Translations under genes and position numbers: made by a program
Notes under the pieces: model-generated
Told to the model about the DNA's origin: nothing
Database searches by the model: none
Seen by the model: only the letters and a program-made list of their open reading frames with translations
Source of the DNA: JAICMB01 sp035295125
GTDB taxonomy: Bacteria > Acidobacteriota > Terriglobia > Bryobacterales > Bryobacteraceae
DNA: 64,000 bases
Direction of reading: 5' to 3'
NCBI GenBank assembly: GCA_035295125.1
Contig: DATGJP010000107.1
Coordinates: 124,001 to 188,000, forward strand
In this document: positions 7,874 through 15,876 of the stretch, piece by piece
How the letters are laid out: every line of letters begins with the position of its first letter
Position numbering within the stretch: the first letter of the stretch is position 1

Positions 7874-8745
7874 GCAGATACCTCAGAGGCGGGGCCGACT
7901 TCGACGGGGACGGAAGACGTATTCCTGCGGCTCGTTCGTGACCAGCGTTGGTAGAACACCAGTTCGCGGACGTAATTCAAGAGCACGGCAACTGGAATAG
8001 CAGCCAGTAATGGTGATAGTAGCAAACCAATCCACGGCTTCTCAGCGGCCATGCTGCTCGCGATTTCAAACACCGTGGTCGCCAGTTTCCCGTAATTGCC
8101 GGATTCGCCGCAGGCGATCCCGTGCCCGTTCCGAAGTTGGTCAAGAAAATCCTGCTTCGAAGCGCAGTTCGGAATGGAGGTGTAGGCCGACGCCAGTGGT
8201 GCGATGGTATGCGCATCGCTCCCGGCAATCGGAGCCCGCCGCCATTGCGACGCGAAATCACGGGCGGCGGCGTTGCTCATCGCCAGCATCTGCCCGTTCA
8301 AAACCTCAACTCCCGGAAAGACCCTGCCAAACAAGTCGAAATCCGCTGCGGCGCGCCGCCCCGTCAGGCTCGAATAAACGTGATTGACGGTGAAGAACAG
8401 GTTACGTTCTCGAAGGTAAGCGAGCAAGGAAGGAAAATCGGTGGCGCGGCGCTGCAATTCCACGTGGTCGCGTTCCTGGATGTCGTATACACCCATATGG
8501 AGATTCGTGCCGCTCGGAAGGATGCAACTGACCTCTTCGCTGAGGAAGAAATCGGGATATTTCCTGAGGGATTCGGCGGCGTCGATGGAATCGTGATCCG
8601 TCACGGTCACAAGATCCATCCCACGCTGCTTCAGAGTTCCGTACACGTCCGCGGGATCGCTGTAGCACTCACGGCATACCCGCTCGATGAGCGGGATAGT
8701 GCACATACCCGAATGAATGGTATGGACGTGCAAGTCGCACTTCAT
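7870..8745 (-). CDS. PHP-domain metal-dependent phosphoesterase with C-terminal membrane segment
   Basis: A 291-residue protein beginning MKCDLHVHTIHSGMC, the first PHP metal-binding motif (HxH), followed by VTVTDHDSIDAAESL (second motif) and later AGSDAHTIAPLASAY (the distal Asp-x-His motif). PHP enzymes hydrolyse phosphoester bonds, often of nucleotides or polyphosphorylated sugars; the substrate here is unknown. Around residues 240-265 there is a hydrophobic stretch (IGLLLSPLLAAIPVAVLL), unusual for PHP proteins, which suggests membrane anchoring next to its co-translated PAP2 partner. A gap of 117 bp separates it from the response regulator upstream. Confidence 0.8.
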   Translation of the reverse strand: MKCDLHVHTIHSGMCTIPLIERVCRECYSDPADVYGTLKQRGMDLVTVTDHDSIDAAESLRKYPDFFLSEEVSCILPSGTNLHMGVYDIQERDHVELQRRATDFPSLLAYLRERNLFFTVNHVYSSLTGRRAAADFDLFGRVFPGVEVLNGQMLAMSNAAARDFASQWRRAPIAGSDAHTIAPLASAYTSIPNCASKQDFLDQLRNGHGIACGESGNYGKLATTVFEIASSMAAEKPWIGLLLSPLLAAIPVAVLLNYVRELVFYQRWSRTSRRNTSSVPVEVGPASEVSA

Positions 8746-8862
8746 GCTTTAAGTTTGAGTCTCGAAAGTTACAGAGTGATGAGACTTCAAACAATTTATT
8801 ACGAATTGTTTGCAGGATAGAGTGCCGCGGCTTTCGGAAGAAATTGCGGCGCTAACGTGCTG

Positions 8863-9531
8863 TTAACGCTCGGGATTGATGTGCAGGCCTTTGTGAATGG
8901 CGTAGAGTGCCAGCTCCAGCCGGTCCGATACGCCGAGTTTATCGAAGATGTTGTGCAAATGGTTCTTCACCGTTTGCTCGCTGATGAACATCTTCTCCGC
9001 CATTTCCTTGTTCTTGTAACCCTGCGCGACCAGTTGCACGATCTCTCGTTCGCGCTGGCTTAGCGGCGAACGCTCGCGCGTTTTTCCGGAACTCGACGGC
9101 ATCAGGTCACCCGGTGCGGCGAACTGGCGCATCACCGCCGCAGTGGTGTGCGAATCGAGCCAGATCTCTCCGCCATACACCTTGCGGATGCTCTTCACGA
9201 TCAGTTCGGGAGCGGTCTGCTTGAGCACAATCCCGGAACAGCCGAGCTTCATGGCCTGTACAAACTCATTCTTGTCTTCGGAAGCCGTGAGAACAATCAC
9301 CTTGGTGCGCTTGTTCAGCTGCGTCAGCGCCTGCAAGGTGGACAGGCCGTCCAGGTTCGGCATGCGGAGGTCGAGAAGTAACACGTCCGGGTCCATTTCC
9401 TGCACCCGGTCCAGGACTTCACGGCCATCAGCGGCCTCGCCGATGACCTCAAAATCATCTTCGAGGCTTAGCAATTTGCGAAGGCCATCACGGACTATTG
9501 GATGGTCGTCAGCAATCAATATGCGGATCAT
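8863..9531 (-). CDS. NarL/FixJ-family response regulator
   Basis: A 222-residue two-component regulator. The receiver domain spans about 1-120 with acidic pocket DD at 8-9 and the phospho-acceptor Asp54 in LLLDLRMP. The LuxR-type helix-turn-helix is at about 155-215 (LSQREREIVQLVAQGYKNKE, then ISEQTVKNHLHNIFDKL). I chose the ATG at 9531 (MIRILIADDHP); the frame is open to 9600, but that extension is not conserved-looking. No histidine kinase lies beside it, so it is an orphan. It is divergent from the putative selenoprotein gene at 9801. Confidence 0.88.
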   Translation of the reverse strand: MIRILIADDHPIVRDGLRKLLSLEDDFEVIGEAADGREVLDRVQEMDPDVLLLDLRMPNLDGLSTLQALTQLNKRTKVIVLTASEDKNEFVQAMKLGCSGIVLKQTAPELIVKSIRKVYGGEIWLDSHTTAAVMRQFAAPGDLMPSSSGKTRERSPLSQREREIVQLVAQGYKNKEMAEKMFISEQTVKNHLHNIFDKLGVSDRLELALYAIHKGLHINPER

Positions 9532-9800
9532 TGCCTTTCGGGTTTCAAATGGCCTGCTAGTCAGTTCGCTGTCGCCGGTCGCCGCAAATGCTTCGCTCAT
9601 GACTATTCCATCGGCGCAACGGCGTGAAATCCATCAGGGTACTGGTACTAAGTTGCCTCCGGGTTTGGCCTGACCCGCGCGGCGGGAAAGTACTTATTCC
9701 ACCTAGTGGTCCCCCCTACTGCCATGTAGGTCTCCGGCCTGAACTCAACCCCACCCGTAACTTTCGCTCGAGATCGTACGAATCGTACTATGGTTACGAG

Positions 9801-10841
9801 ATGACGCGACTTTTGGGACTTTTGAGCGTTTTTTGCTGGACGGCTTTCGCTGCTGATTACGGCCCTCCCGTCGGTACCCGCATGCCCACGTTCGAAGCTC
9901 CCGACCAGAACGGTAAGGTTCATACCCTAAAAACCCTTCTGGGACCCAAAGGAGCCGCCCTCGTCTTCTTCCGATCGGCGGATTGGTGACCCTTCTGCAA
10001 AGCCCAGCTGGTCGAGCTGGAACAGAATCGCGCCGAATTTGAAAAGCAGGGGTTGGGACTCGCCGCAATCAGCTACGACAGTGTCGCGGTGTTGCACAAC
10101 TTCGCCGAGCGAAAAGGGATTCATTTCACGTTGCTCTCGGACTCCGATTCCAGGATCATTCGTTCCGCCGGGCTCCTGAATACCAGCATCCCGTCGGATA
10201 ATCCGTTCTTTGGCGTGCCAAATCCGGGAACATTCATTCTCGATTCGAATGGCATCATCCGGGCCAAATACTTTGAGGACGACTACAAGGAGCGCTTCAC
10301 CGCGGCCGACATTCTCACCCATCAATTCGGTGTCTCGCCCTCGGTTGGCAAGCAGACCGTGCAAGGCAAACAGCTCACGGCGGTGACTTCCGCCAGCAAC
10401 TTCGTGGTTCGAGGCGGACAGCGCGTGGCGCTGGTCATCGATATCGACCTGAAGCCTCGCATGCACGTCTACGCTCCTGGCGTCAGCGAGGGATACATTC
10501 CGATCGAGTGGAATATGACCGACGCGCCGGTGTTCTCATCGCACGAGATCACCTTGCCCCCATCCAAGATGCTTCGCCTCGAGGCCATCGGCGAGACCGT
10601 ACCTGTCTTCACAGGACATTTCCGGCTTGAGCGGGACATCACGATCGCGGCGGAGAATAATGTGAAGCCGTTGGCGGACAATTCGGGCCAGTTTACGGTG
10701 GCGGGGACATTGCGATACCAGGCATGTGACGACAAGCTCTGCTACATACCCCAGGAGCTGGCGTTGAAGTGGAACTTCCAGCTCGAGGGGCATGACCGGG
10801 AACGCGTTCCCGAGGAACTGCGGCGGAAGGGGCTGGAGTAA
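9801..10841 (+). CDS. Putative selenoprotein: peroxiredoxin-like domain fused to a DsbD-alpha domain
   Basis: A frame of 346 codons interrupted only by TGA at 9987-9989 (codon 63). Residues 1-18 are a signal peptide (LLSVFCWTAFAA). Residues about 22-165 are an AhpC/TSA-like redoxin fold (VGTRMPTFEAPDQNG, then ALVFFRSADW, TGA, PFCKAQL). Cys-containing relatives read SADWCPFCKAQL, so the TGA stands exactly at the first redox Cys, giving a U-P-F-C pair with Cys66. Residues about 190-335 resemble the DsbD N-terminal alpha domain, with YQACDDKLCYIPQ (Cys309, Cys314). A hairpin with bacterial SECIS geometry follows the TGA. A nonsense mutation or sequencing error is the alternative; the intact frame and family motif on both sides argue for Sec insertion. 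The start was chosen for the signal peptide and a GAG just upstream. Confidence 0.75.
9987..10020 (+). promoter_or_regulatory. UGA-Sec codon with candidate bacterial SECIS hairpin
   Basis: After the TGA (9987-9989) a perfect 6-bp stem CCAGCT (10004-10009) / AGCTGG (10015-10020) closes a 5-base loop GGTCG (10010-10014). The loop starts 20 bases after the TGA and begins with G. Both fit the known bSECIS rules (apical loop roughly 16-37 bases downstream, conserved G among the first loop bases). It lies within the coding sequence for AQLVELE, so codon constraint could produce it by chance. Confidence 0.6.
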
Positions 10842-10843
10842 GG

Positions 10844-11668
10844 CTATTCTTCGACGTGCCGCGGTTTTACCATCATGTGGATTTCTTCGCGGACGTTATA
10901 GTCGGACGGAACCTGGAAGAGCGTGGGCGAGGGCTCGCCGCGTTGGATATTGGTGAGTTGGTAGACAGTATCACCGGTGCGCGGGTCGCTGTGCTTGCTC
11001 ATCACGACGGTTTGCAGATCCTGCGAAAACCATGTCTCGTTGACAATGTCGATTGGCTTCTCGTTTCCAATTGCTCCGGCAGCGATGGTCTCCGTGACCC
11101 GCTTTCCCTCGGCCATGACGCCGTCAAAAGACTGGGAACCCAGTGATTCGGTTTTGACGGACGGCTGAGCGGATAATCCTCCGTCAATAGCCTTCTTCTC
11201 GGCTAAGAGCTTGGCAGTTCTTTCTTTCATTTCCCGCACCTGTAGCGCAGGCTCAGCCGTTTCGCCGAATGCTGACTTAACAGCGGTTCGATCGTTGGGC
11301 TGCAGAATGTAGTTCGCCTTCGCGACAGGATCATTTATCGTGATCACTGTGCTGTCCTTGCCCTCTGTTGGCCAGGGTCCCACGAACGAGAGCTTCTGTT
11401 CGTTACGCGTTCGCCCCTCGCTGTCGCGGGCGAAAGACGCGGTGTTCTTACGGCTGATGCGGTTGCCGTCGGCCAGGACTTGTGTCGATTCGGTAATGGC
11501 TTGGGCCGTGTAGGGTGCGCCCGTTACGGTTTTGGTCCTACCTTCGGCCATTACGAATGTACGGAAGTTGTCGGTGGTAAAGGTGAAGGTTCCTTTCGTT
11601 ACGGCGACGGCCGTGTCCTGCGCGGAAGCAAGGACACACAACAGGGACATGCAAATTACGGTCTTCAT
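10844..11668 (-). CDS. Exported protein of unknown function in ECF sigma operon
   Basis: A 274-residue protein with a clear signal peptide (MKTVICMSLLCVLASAQ). The mature part is hydrophilic, rich in Thr and in short beta-type patterns (TFTFTTDNFRTF, RTKTVTGAPYTAQAI, NRISRKNTASFARDSEGRTR), with no Cys in the mature region and no membrane span. I do not recognise a named family; proteins of this kind with 'SRDSEGRTR'-like text are common in Acidobacteria beside ECF sigma factors. The ATG at 11668 is preceded by AAGGAG at a good distance; the track start three bases upstream would be TTG. It is the third gene of the sigma/anti-sigma-like operon and ends 2 bp from the convergent selenoprotein gene. 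Confidence 0.65.
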   Translation of the reverse strand: MKTVICMSLLCVLASAQDTAVAVTKGTFTFTTDNFRTFVMAEGRTKTVTGAPYTAQAITESTQVLADGNRISRKNTASFARDSEGRTRNEQKLSFVGPWPTEGKDSTVITINDPVAKANYILQPNDRTAVKSAFGETAEPALQVREMKERTAKLLAEKKAIDGGLSAQPSVKTESLGSQSFDGVMAEGKRVTETIAAGAIGNEKPIDIVNETWFSQDLQTVVMSKHSDPRTGDTVYQLTNIQRGEPSPTLFQVPSDYNVREEIHMMVKPRHVEE

Positions 11669-11694
11669 CAATCTGCTCCTTTAGCGTGAACTGT

Positions 11695-12252
11695 TCAATC
11701 GAGAAATCTGACAGCGCGAGCCAGCCCGTCGGCCCCCAGGACGACGTCGGCCTGGATCGGTTCGCGGGCGCGCTCCTCGGGTACTGCAATGCCGACCAAA
11801 CGCATGGCGGCGCGTTGCATCTCCAGCCGGACTACGAGATGCGGTTCTTGCGTTAGCGAGTCGTCCCCATACGACAAGGGGTAGAACGGCGTTGCGTCGT
11901 CGGCCGAACTGGCAGCCGCCCGGACACGACGCAGGCGGGGTTGCGCGACTCTGCACGGAAGAGCGCAGGAGAAACCGCCTGCGCCACCTTTCACAAATGC
12001 CATTTGTGGCGGCGTAATGCGCTTGACTGGCGGGTGTGGAGGCGCGATGGATTGCGGTTCTGTTGCGTAAAACGTCAGCAATGCGATCGCGGCCGCGATT
12101 GGCGACGCGATCCAGGCAACGCGCCAGGCGGTCTGGGAGCGTTTGCGGCGGCGAAATTCGCGGAGCAGCTTCGCTTCAACGCGCGGCGGCGCTCCGTCCA
12201 TGCCTTCCCGGGCAAGCGCCCGCAAAGTTTCACTCAGACGATGATCGTTCAT
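11695..12252 (-). CDS. Membrane-anchored protein, probable anti-sigma partner of the ECF factor
   Basis: A 185-residue protein with a short cytoplasmic N-terminus (MNDHRLSETLRALAREG), one membrane span at about 43-63 (AWIASPIAAAIALLTFYA) and a periplasmic remainder ending in a TonB_C-like stretch (EPIQADVVLGADGLARAVRF). Position right after the sigma gene with an ATGA overlap (12249-12252) suggests it restrains that factor, but the zinc-binding HxxxCxxC of typical anti-sigma factors is missing. A class I palindromic element (11931-11988) is translated in frame inside the periplasmic part as a Gly/Arg-rich insert (KGGAGGFSCALPCRVAQPRL). Confidence 0.6.
   Translation of the reverse strand: MNDHRLSETLRALAREGMDGAPPRVEAKLLREFRRRKRSQTAWRVAWIASPIAAAIALLTFYATEPQSIAPPHPPVKRITPPQMAFVKGGAGGFSCALPCRVAQPRLRRVRAAASSADDATPFYPLSYGDDSLTQEPHLVVRLEMQRAAMRLVGIAVPEERAREPIQADVVLGADGLARAVRFLD
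11931..11988. repeat. Class I palindromic element inside a coding sequence
   Basis: GCAGGCGG at 11931-11938 is the inverted complement of CCGCCTGC at 11975-11982, and the right end GCGCAGGAGAAACCGCCTGC plus GCCACC differs from the right end of the copy at 3313-3378 by one base. It lies within the gene at 11695-12252 and keeps its frame open. Confidence 0.6.
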
Positions 12253-12806
12253 GCCGGACACCTTTCCGCCGGCCGAAGCCTCCCCGCAAGCAAGGAGCGT
12301 GCCCGGTTTAAACGAGACCGGATTGTGCCCACAGGGCAGTCAAGCAACGCGGCCGCCTCGCTGTAGTCCATTTCCTGCAACTCGCATAAGATGACAACTT
12401 CCCGGTAGTGCGGCGGCAGCGCCAGCACCGCCTTTCGCAGCGCCGCGATCTGCCGGTTGCGGTCCACTCGCGCGCCCTCATCTTCGGTTTCGGCCGGCAT
12501 CTCCTCGTCCAGAATGGCCATCACGGGGCGGCCTCGCTCCAGGATCCGCAGCACATGATTTCGCGCCACGCCAAACAGAAACGCTCCCAGCGGGCCTCGC
12601 TCCGGGTTATACTTCGTCCCGCCCATCAGCACCATAAAAGCTTCCTGCGTCACTTCCTCAGCTATTTCCGAACTCCCGCTCATTTGCAATGCGAATCGGT
12701 AGACGGCCGCTTGGTGGCGACGGTACAGCGCTGTGAACGCATTTTCATCGCCGTTCTTCATTCGCCGGAACAGGTCGCCATCGCTGGCACTGTTGCAATC
12801 CCGCAT
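12249..12806 (-). CDS. ECF-type RNA polymerase sigma factor
   Basis: A 185-residue sigma-70-family factor with region 2 (AFTALYRRHQAAVYRFALQM, then EIAEEVTQEAFMVLM) and region 4 (LRKAVLALPPHYREVVILCE, then YSEAAALLDCPVGTIRSRLN with its helix-turn-helix). Length and the missing regions 1 and 3 are normal for ECF factors. It leads an operon with a membrane protein that is likely its regulator and an exported protein. The 113-bp space to the divergent cytochrome gene should carry its promoter; a GGAACC on the minus strand (12879-12884) resembles an ECF -35 and would fit autoregulation, but no convincing -10 was found. Confidence 0.9.
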   Translation of the reverse strand: MRDCNSASDGDLFRRMKNGDENAFTALYRRHQAAVYRFALQMSGSSEIAEEVTQEAFMVLMGGTKYNPERGPLGAFLFGVARNHVLRILERGRPVMAILDEEMPAETEDEGARVDRNRQIAALRKAVLALPPHYREVVILCELQEMDYSEAAALLDCPVGTIRSRLNRARSLLAGRLRPAERCPA

Positions 12807-12919
12807 TGGTTTGATGGACGACCCTGACTACCGGCCGTTAGTTCGCCTTCACCTCATATTCCCAATCGCAGCGCGACAGGTTCCAAAACTTATATCACGT
12901 GCCGCTATGATGGAGGTGT

Positions 12920-13267
12920 ATGCGCAAGGTTTTAGCGAGCGTGTTCGTATTGTGTCTTCTGCTAGCGGGTGGGCTAGCGTTGTTCGGCCAAGAGAAAAAG
13001 GCCGCTGATAAGCTGACGTTTACGGCGAAAAACGGAAACGTGACGTTCGATCACGCCGCGCACGCAAAGCGGGAAAAGAACGATTGCAAAGTCTGCCACG
13101 ACAAACTCTGGCCGCAGTCCAAGACGGCTCCCCTAAACTGGAAGGCTGGCATGCATAAGCCTGCCGAGACCGCCCACACCTCTTGTGGCGCATGCCACTT
13201 CGCCGGAGGCGCAGCTTTCGAGACCAAGGGCAACTGCACCAAGTGTCACGTCAAGTCTGCCGCCTGA
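12920..13267 (+). CDS. Periplasmic triheme cytochrome c (c7/c3-like)
   Basis: A 115-residue protein with a signal peptide (MRKVLASVFVLCLLLAGGLA) and three CxxCH haem-attachment sites: CKVCH at 56-60, CGACH at 89-93 and CTKCH at 106-110. Extra His residues in FDHAAH (44-49) and GMHKPAETAH can serve as sixth ligands. Size and spacing match the cytochrome c7 / class III group, which shuttles electrons in the periplasm. It stands alone, so its partners are unknown. GGAGG lies a few bases before the ATG, and a strong hairpin plus T-run follows the stop. Confidence 0.88.
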   Translation: MRKVLASVFVLCLLLAGGLALFGQEKKAADKLTFTAKNGNVTFDHAAHAKREKNDCKVCHDKLWPQSKTAPLNWKAGMHKPAETAHTSCGACHFAGGAAFETKGNCTKCHVKSAA

Positions 13268-13303
13268 GCTGATGTAAGGCGAAGTTTCATCCAGCACTTC
13301 TAC

Positions 13304-13335
13304 GGGGCTGCATTCCGCGGCCCCTTACAGTTTTT
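13304..13335 (+). terminator. Rho-independent terminator after the triheme cytochrome
   Basis: GGGGCTGC (13304-13311) pairs with GCGGCCCC (13317-13324), eight pairs including one G-T, around a 5-base loop. TTTTT follows at 13331-13335 after a 6-base gap. It lies 37 bp after the cytochrome stop and before the permease gene. Confidence 0.6.
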
Positions 13336-13377
13336 CCCCAACTCTCGGCCGCCGGTATCGTCTCAATACCGACGCCT

Positions 13378-15876
13378 ATGCTGACCCTCGCCCAGGACTC
13401 CCGCTATGCTCTCCGGACCTTTCGTAAGAATCCGGCTTTCACCACGGTCGCGGTTTTATCTCTGGCGTTGGGGATCGGCGCCAACACCGCGATCTTCAGC
13501 CTGATCGATGCCGTCTTGTTGCGCTGGCTGCCGGTCCAGGCGCCGCAACAGCTCACCATACTGGGTAGGAACCCCGATCAGCCGAGCGTATCTTTCAACT
13601 ACCCGGATTACGAATACGTTCGGGATCACAATCATTCCTTCAACGGCGTAATCGCCTACAGTTACGGAAATTCGGTAGGTATGACGGTGCCGGGCGAGAC
13701 ATCCCAAGACCCTCAACTGGCCGTCTGTTCGATGGTTTCAGGCAACTACTTCGAAGTGCTTGGGGTAACGCCGGCCGCTGGGAGGGTGTTCAGTCCCCAG
13801 GACAACCTGAAACCCGGCGCCCATCCCTACGCAGTGCTAAGTTACGACTACTGGCGGCGCCGGTTTGGCGCCAATCCCGCCGTCCTCGGGAAGTACATCC
13901 TGCTCAACAATGCGGTGCTTACCGTGGTCGGCGTCGCGCGAGCGGGATTTCACGGTGCTGTCGTTGGAAGATCGCCCGACCTGTTCGTTCCGATCATGGA
14001 AGTACAACAAATCGACAGTGGCATGAGCATGTGGAAGACGCGGCATTTCTGGTGGCTAAACGTAATGGGCCGGCTCCGTAGGGAAACCGGTATCCGGCAG
14101 GCGCAGGCCGACCTGGATCTGCTCTTCCATCAGATCGATCAGAACGATCCCGAAACCAAACCGGCGCCGGCCTACGACAGAGGGCGAGAGCGTCGCAACC
14201 GCGCCGCCGTGCTTCCCGGCAGCCAGGGGTTTTCGAGATTCCAGAAACAGTTCGCCAAGCCCCTGATCGTGCTGGCAATTGTTGTCGGCCTGGTGCTGCT
14301 GATCGCGTGTGCGAACGTGGCAAATCTTCTTTTCGCTCGCGGAGCTTCCAGGGAGAAGGAGATCGGCATACGCCTCGCAATCGGCGCCAGCCGGACGCGG
14401 CTGATCGCGCAATTGCTGGTCGAGACTGTCATTTTGGCCCTGCTCGGCGGCGCGGCGGGCCTCGCTTTCGCATGGTGGGGTGCGCGCCTCTTGATGGCCC
14501 TCCTGCCGGTCGAATCGGCCCCCGTAGCACTCGACATAACTCCGGATCTAAGAATCCTCGGCTTTGCGTTTGGCGTTTCGCTTTTGACTGCGCTGATGTG
14601 TGGTCTTGTCCCGGCATTCAAGGCGACGCGGCCGAGCCTCCTGGCGCCTCGGGTCGGGCGCTTGGATTTGCGCAAGGCGCTCGTGGTGGCGCAAGTCGCG
14701 GTCTGCCTGCTGCTGTTGATCGGCGCGGGCCTGTTCGTCCGCAGCCTGGATAACCTGCGCGATCTCGATCCTGGTTTTGTCCGCGAGAACGTGTTGATCG
14801 TGGGCATCAACCCGCGTCAGAACGGATATAAAGGTCAGCGGCTCCGGGCGTTTTATGAACAACTGCTCGGCCAAGTGCGGTCGATGCCCCAAGTTCGGGC
14901 CGCCAGCCTGGCCCGCGTCACGCCGCTCTCGGGTTCCCGCTGGAACAACGAAATCGCGGTGCAGGGCTATAGCCGGAAGCCCGACGAGGAGCCGTCCGTG
15001 GATTTCAACGCGGTAAGCCCGGATTATTTCCAAACGATGGGGATTCCCCTGCTGCTGGGCCGCGACTTCCGCACGGAAGACAATCCCGCGACAAGCCCGG
15101 ATGTGCCGGATGGAAAGCTGACCGGCCCCGCTCCAGTCGCAATCATCAATCAGGCCATGGCGAAGAAGTTCTGGGGCGACCAGAGCCCGATCGGGCGGCG
15201 CTTCAGCATGACGACCGACCAGTTTCAAATGGATAAGTCATTCGAAGTGGTCGGCGTCGTCAAGGATACGAAGTATTTCGGCCTGCGCGACGCGGTAGAG
15301 AGCATGGTGTACGTACCCGACTGGCGCCTGGGTGCTTCTCCGTTTTCCCTTTGCGTTCGCACCGCCGCCGATCCGGAGCCGATGGTTGCGAGTATCCGTC
15401 GCGAGGCAAGCCATATCGACTCCTCAATACCCGTTCTTCAAACGCTCACGATGGAGCAGCAGCTGAACAACAACGTCTCGCAGGAGCGCATCGTGGCGAC
15501 GCTTTGCAGCTTCTTTGGCGGACTGGCGCTGCTGCTCGCCGTGGTCGGATTGTACGGGCTCATGGCCCACACTGTCACACGACGTACGCGTGAAATCGGG
15601 ATTCGGATGGCCCTCGGCGCAGTCCGCGGCAATGTGATGTGGCTGGTGATGCGCGAAACGATATTGCTGGTCGTCATCGGAGCGGCCATTGGCGTTCCCA
15701 TCGCCTTCGGATTGACGCGCTTCGTCAAGAGCTTCCTGTACGGGTTGACTCCACAGGATCCGGCGAATATTGTGGCCGCCGCGGCGATCCTCACGGTCGC
15801 GATGCTGCTGGCGGGCTACATCCCCGCCCGTCGCGCGACGCGCGTCGATCCTATGGTTGCGCTGCGCTGGGAGTAA
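13378..15876 (+). CDS. Orphan FtsX/MacB-type permease, ADOP family
   Basis: An 832-residue membrane protein with the duplicated layout of the acidobacterial orphan permeases: an N-terminal ARYALR-type amphipathic motif (DSRYALRTFRKNPAFTTVAV), first span, a large MacB_PCD periplasmic domain, an FtsX domain with RGASREKEIGIRLAIGASRT, then a second periplasmic domain and a final FtsX core (RRTREIGIRMALGAVRGNV) ending in PARRATRVDPMVALRWE. There is no ATPase domain and no ATPase gene beside it, as usual for this group. Such proteins often follow a PadR-type regulator, which is absent here. Transport substrate is unknown. It ends in a 26-bp convergent overlap with the gene at 15851. Confidence 0.85.
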   Translation: MLTLAQDSRYALRTFRKNPAFTTVAVLSLALGIGANTAIFSLIDAVLLRWLPVQAPQQLTILGRNPDQPSVSFNYPDYEYVRDHNHSFNGVIAYSYGNSVGMTVPGETSQDPQLAVCSMVSGNYFEVLGVTPAAGRVFSPQDNLKPGAHPYAVLSYDYWRRRFGANPAVLGKYILLNNAVLTVVGVARAGFHGAVVGRSPDLFVPIMEVQQIDSGMSMWKTRHFWWLNVMGRLRRETGIRQAQADLDLLFHQIDQNDPETKPAPAYDRGRERRNRAAVLPGSQGFSRFQKQFAKPLIVLAIVVGLVLLIACANVANLLFARGASREKEIGIRLAIGASRTRLIAQLLVETVILALLGGAAGLAFAWWGARLLMALLPVESAPVALDITPDLRILGFAFGVSLLTALMCGLVPAFKATRPSLLAPRVGRLDLRKALVVAQVAVCLLLLIGAGLFVRSLDNLRDLDPGFVRENVLIVGINPRQNGYKGQRLRAFYEQLLGQVRSMPQVRAASLARVTPLSGSRWNNEIAVQGYSRKPDEEPSVDFNAVSPDYFQTMGIPLLLGRDFRTEDNPATSPDVPDGKLTGPAPVAIINQAMAKKFWGDQSPIGRRFSMTTDQFQMDKSFEVVGVVKDTKYFGLRDAVESMVYVPDWRLGASPFSLCVRTAADPEPMVASIRREASHIDSSIPVLQTLTMEQQLNNNVSQERIVATLCSFFGGLALLLAVVGLYGLMAHTVTRRTREIGIRMALGAVRGNVMWLVMRETILLVVIGAAIGVPIAFGLTRFVKSFLYGLTPQDPANIVAAAAILTVAMLLAGYIPARRATRVDPMVALRWE

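Noticed and set aside
9624..9989. Reading the fragment ending at TGA 9989 as a separate small gene or a pseudogene
   Set aside because: The frame continues for 283 codons with conserved redoxin and DsbD-alpha motifs and a SECIS-like hairpin, so Sec readthrough explains it better.
12857..12884. An autoregulated ECF promoter before the sigma gene
   Set aside because: GGAACC on the minus strand is -35-like, but no acceptable -10 lies at 16-17 bp; kept only as a remark in the gene entry.
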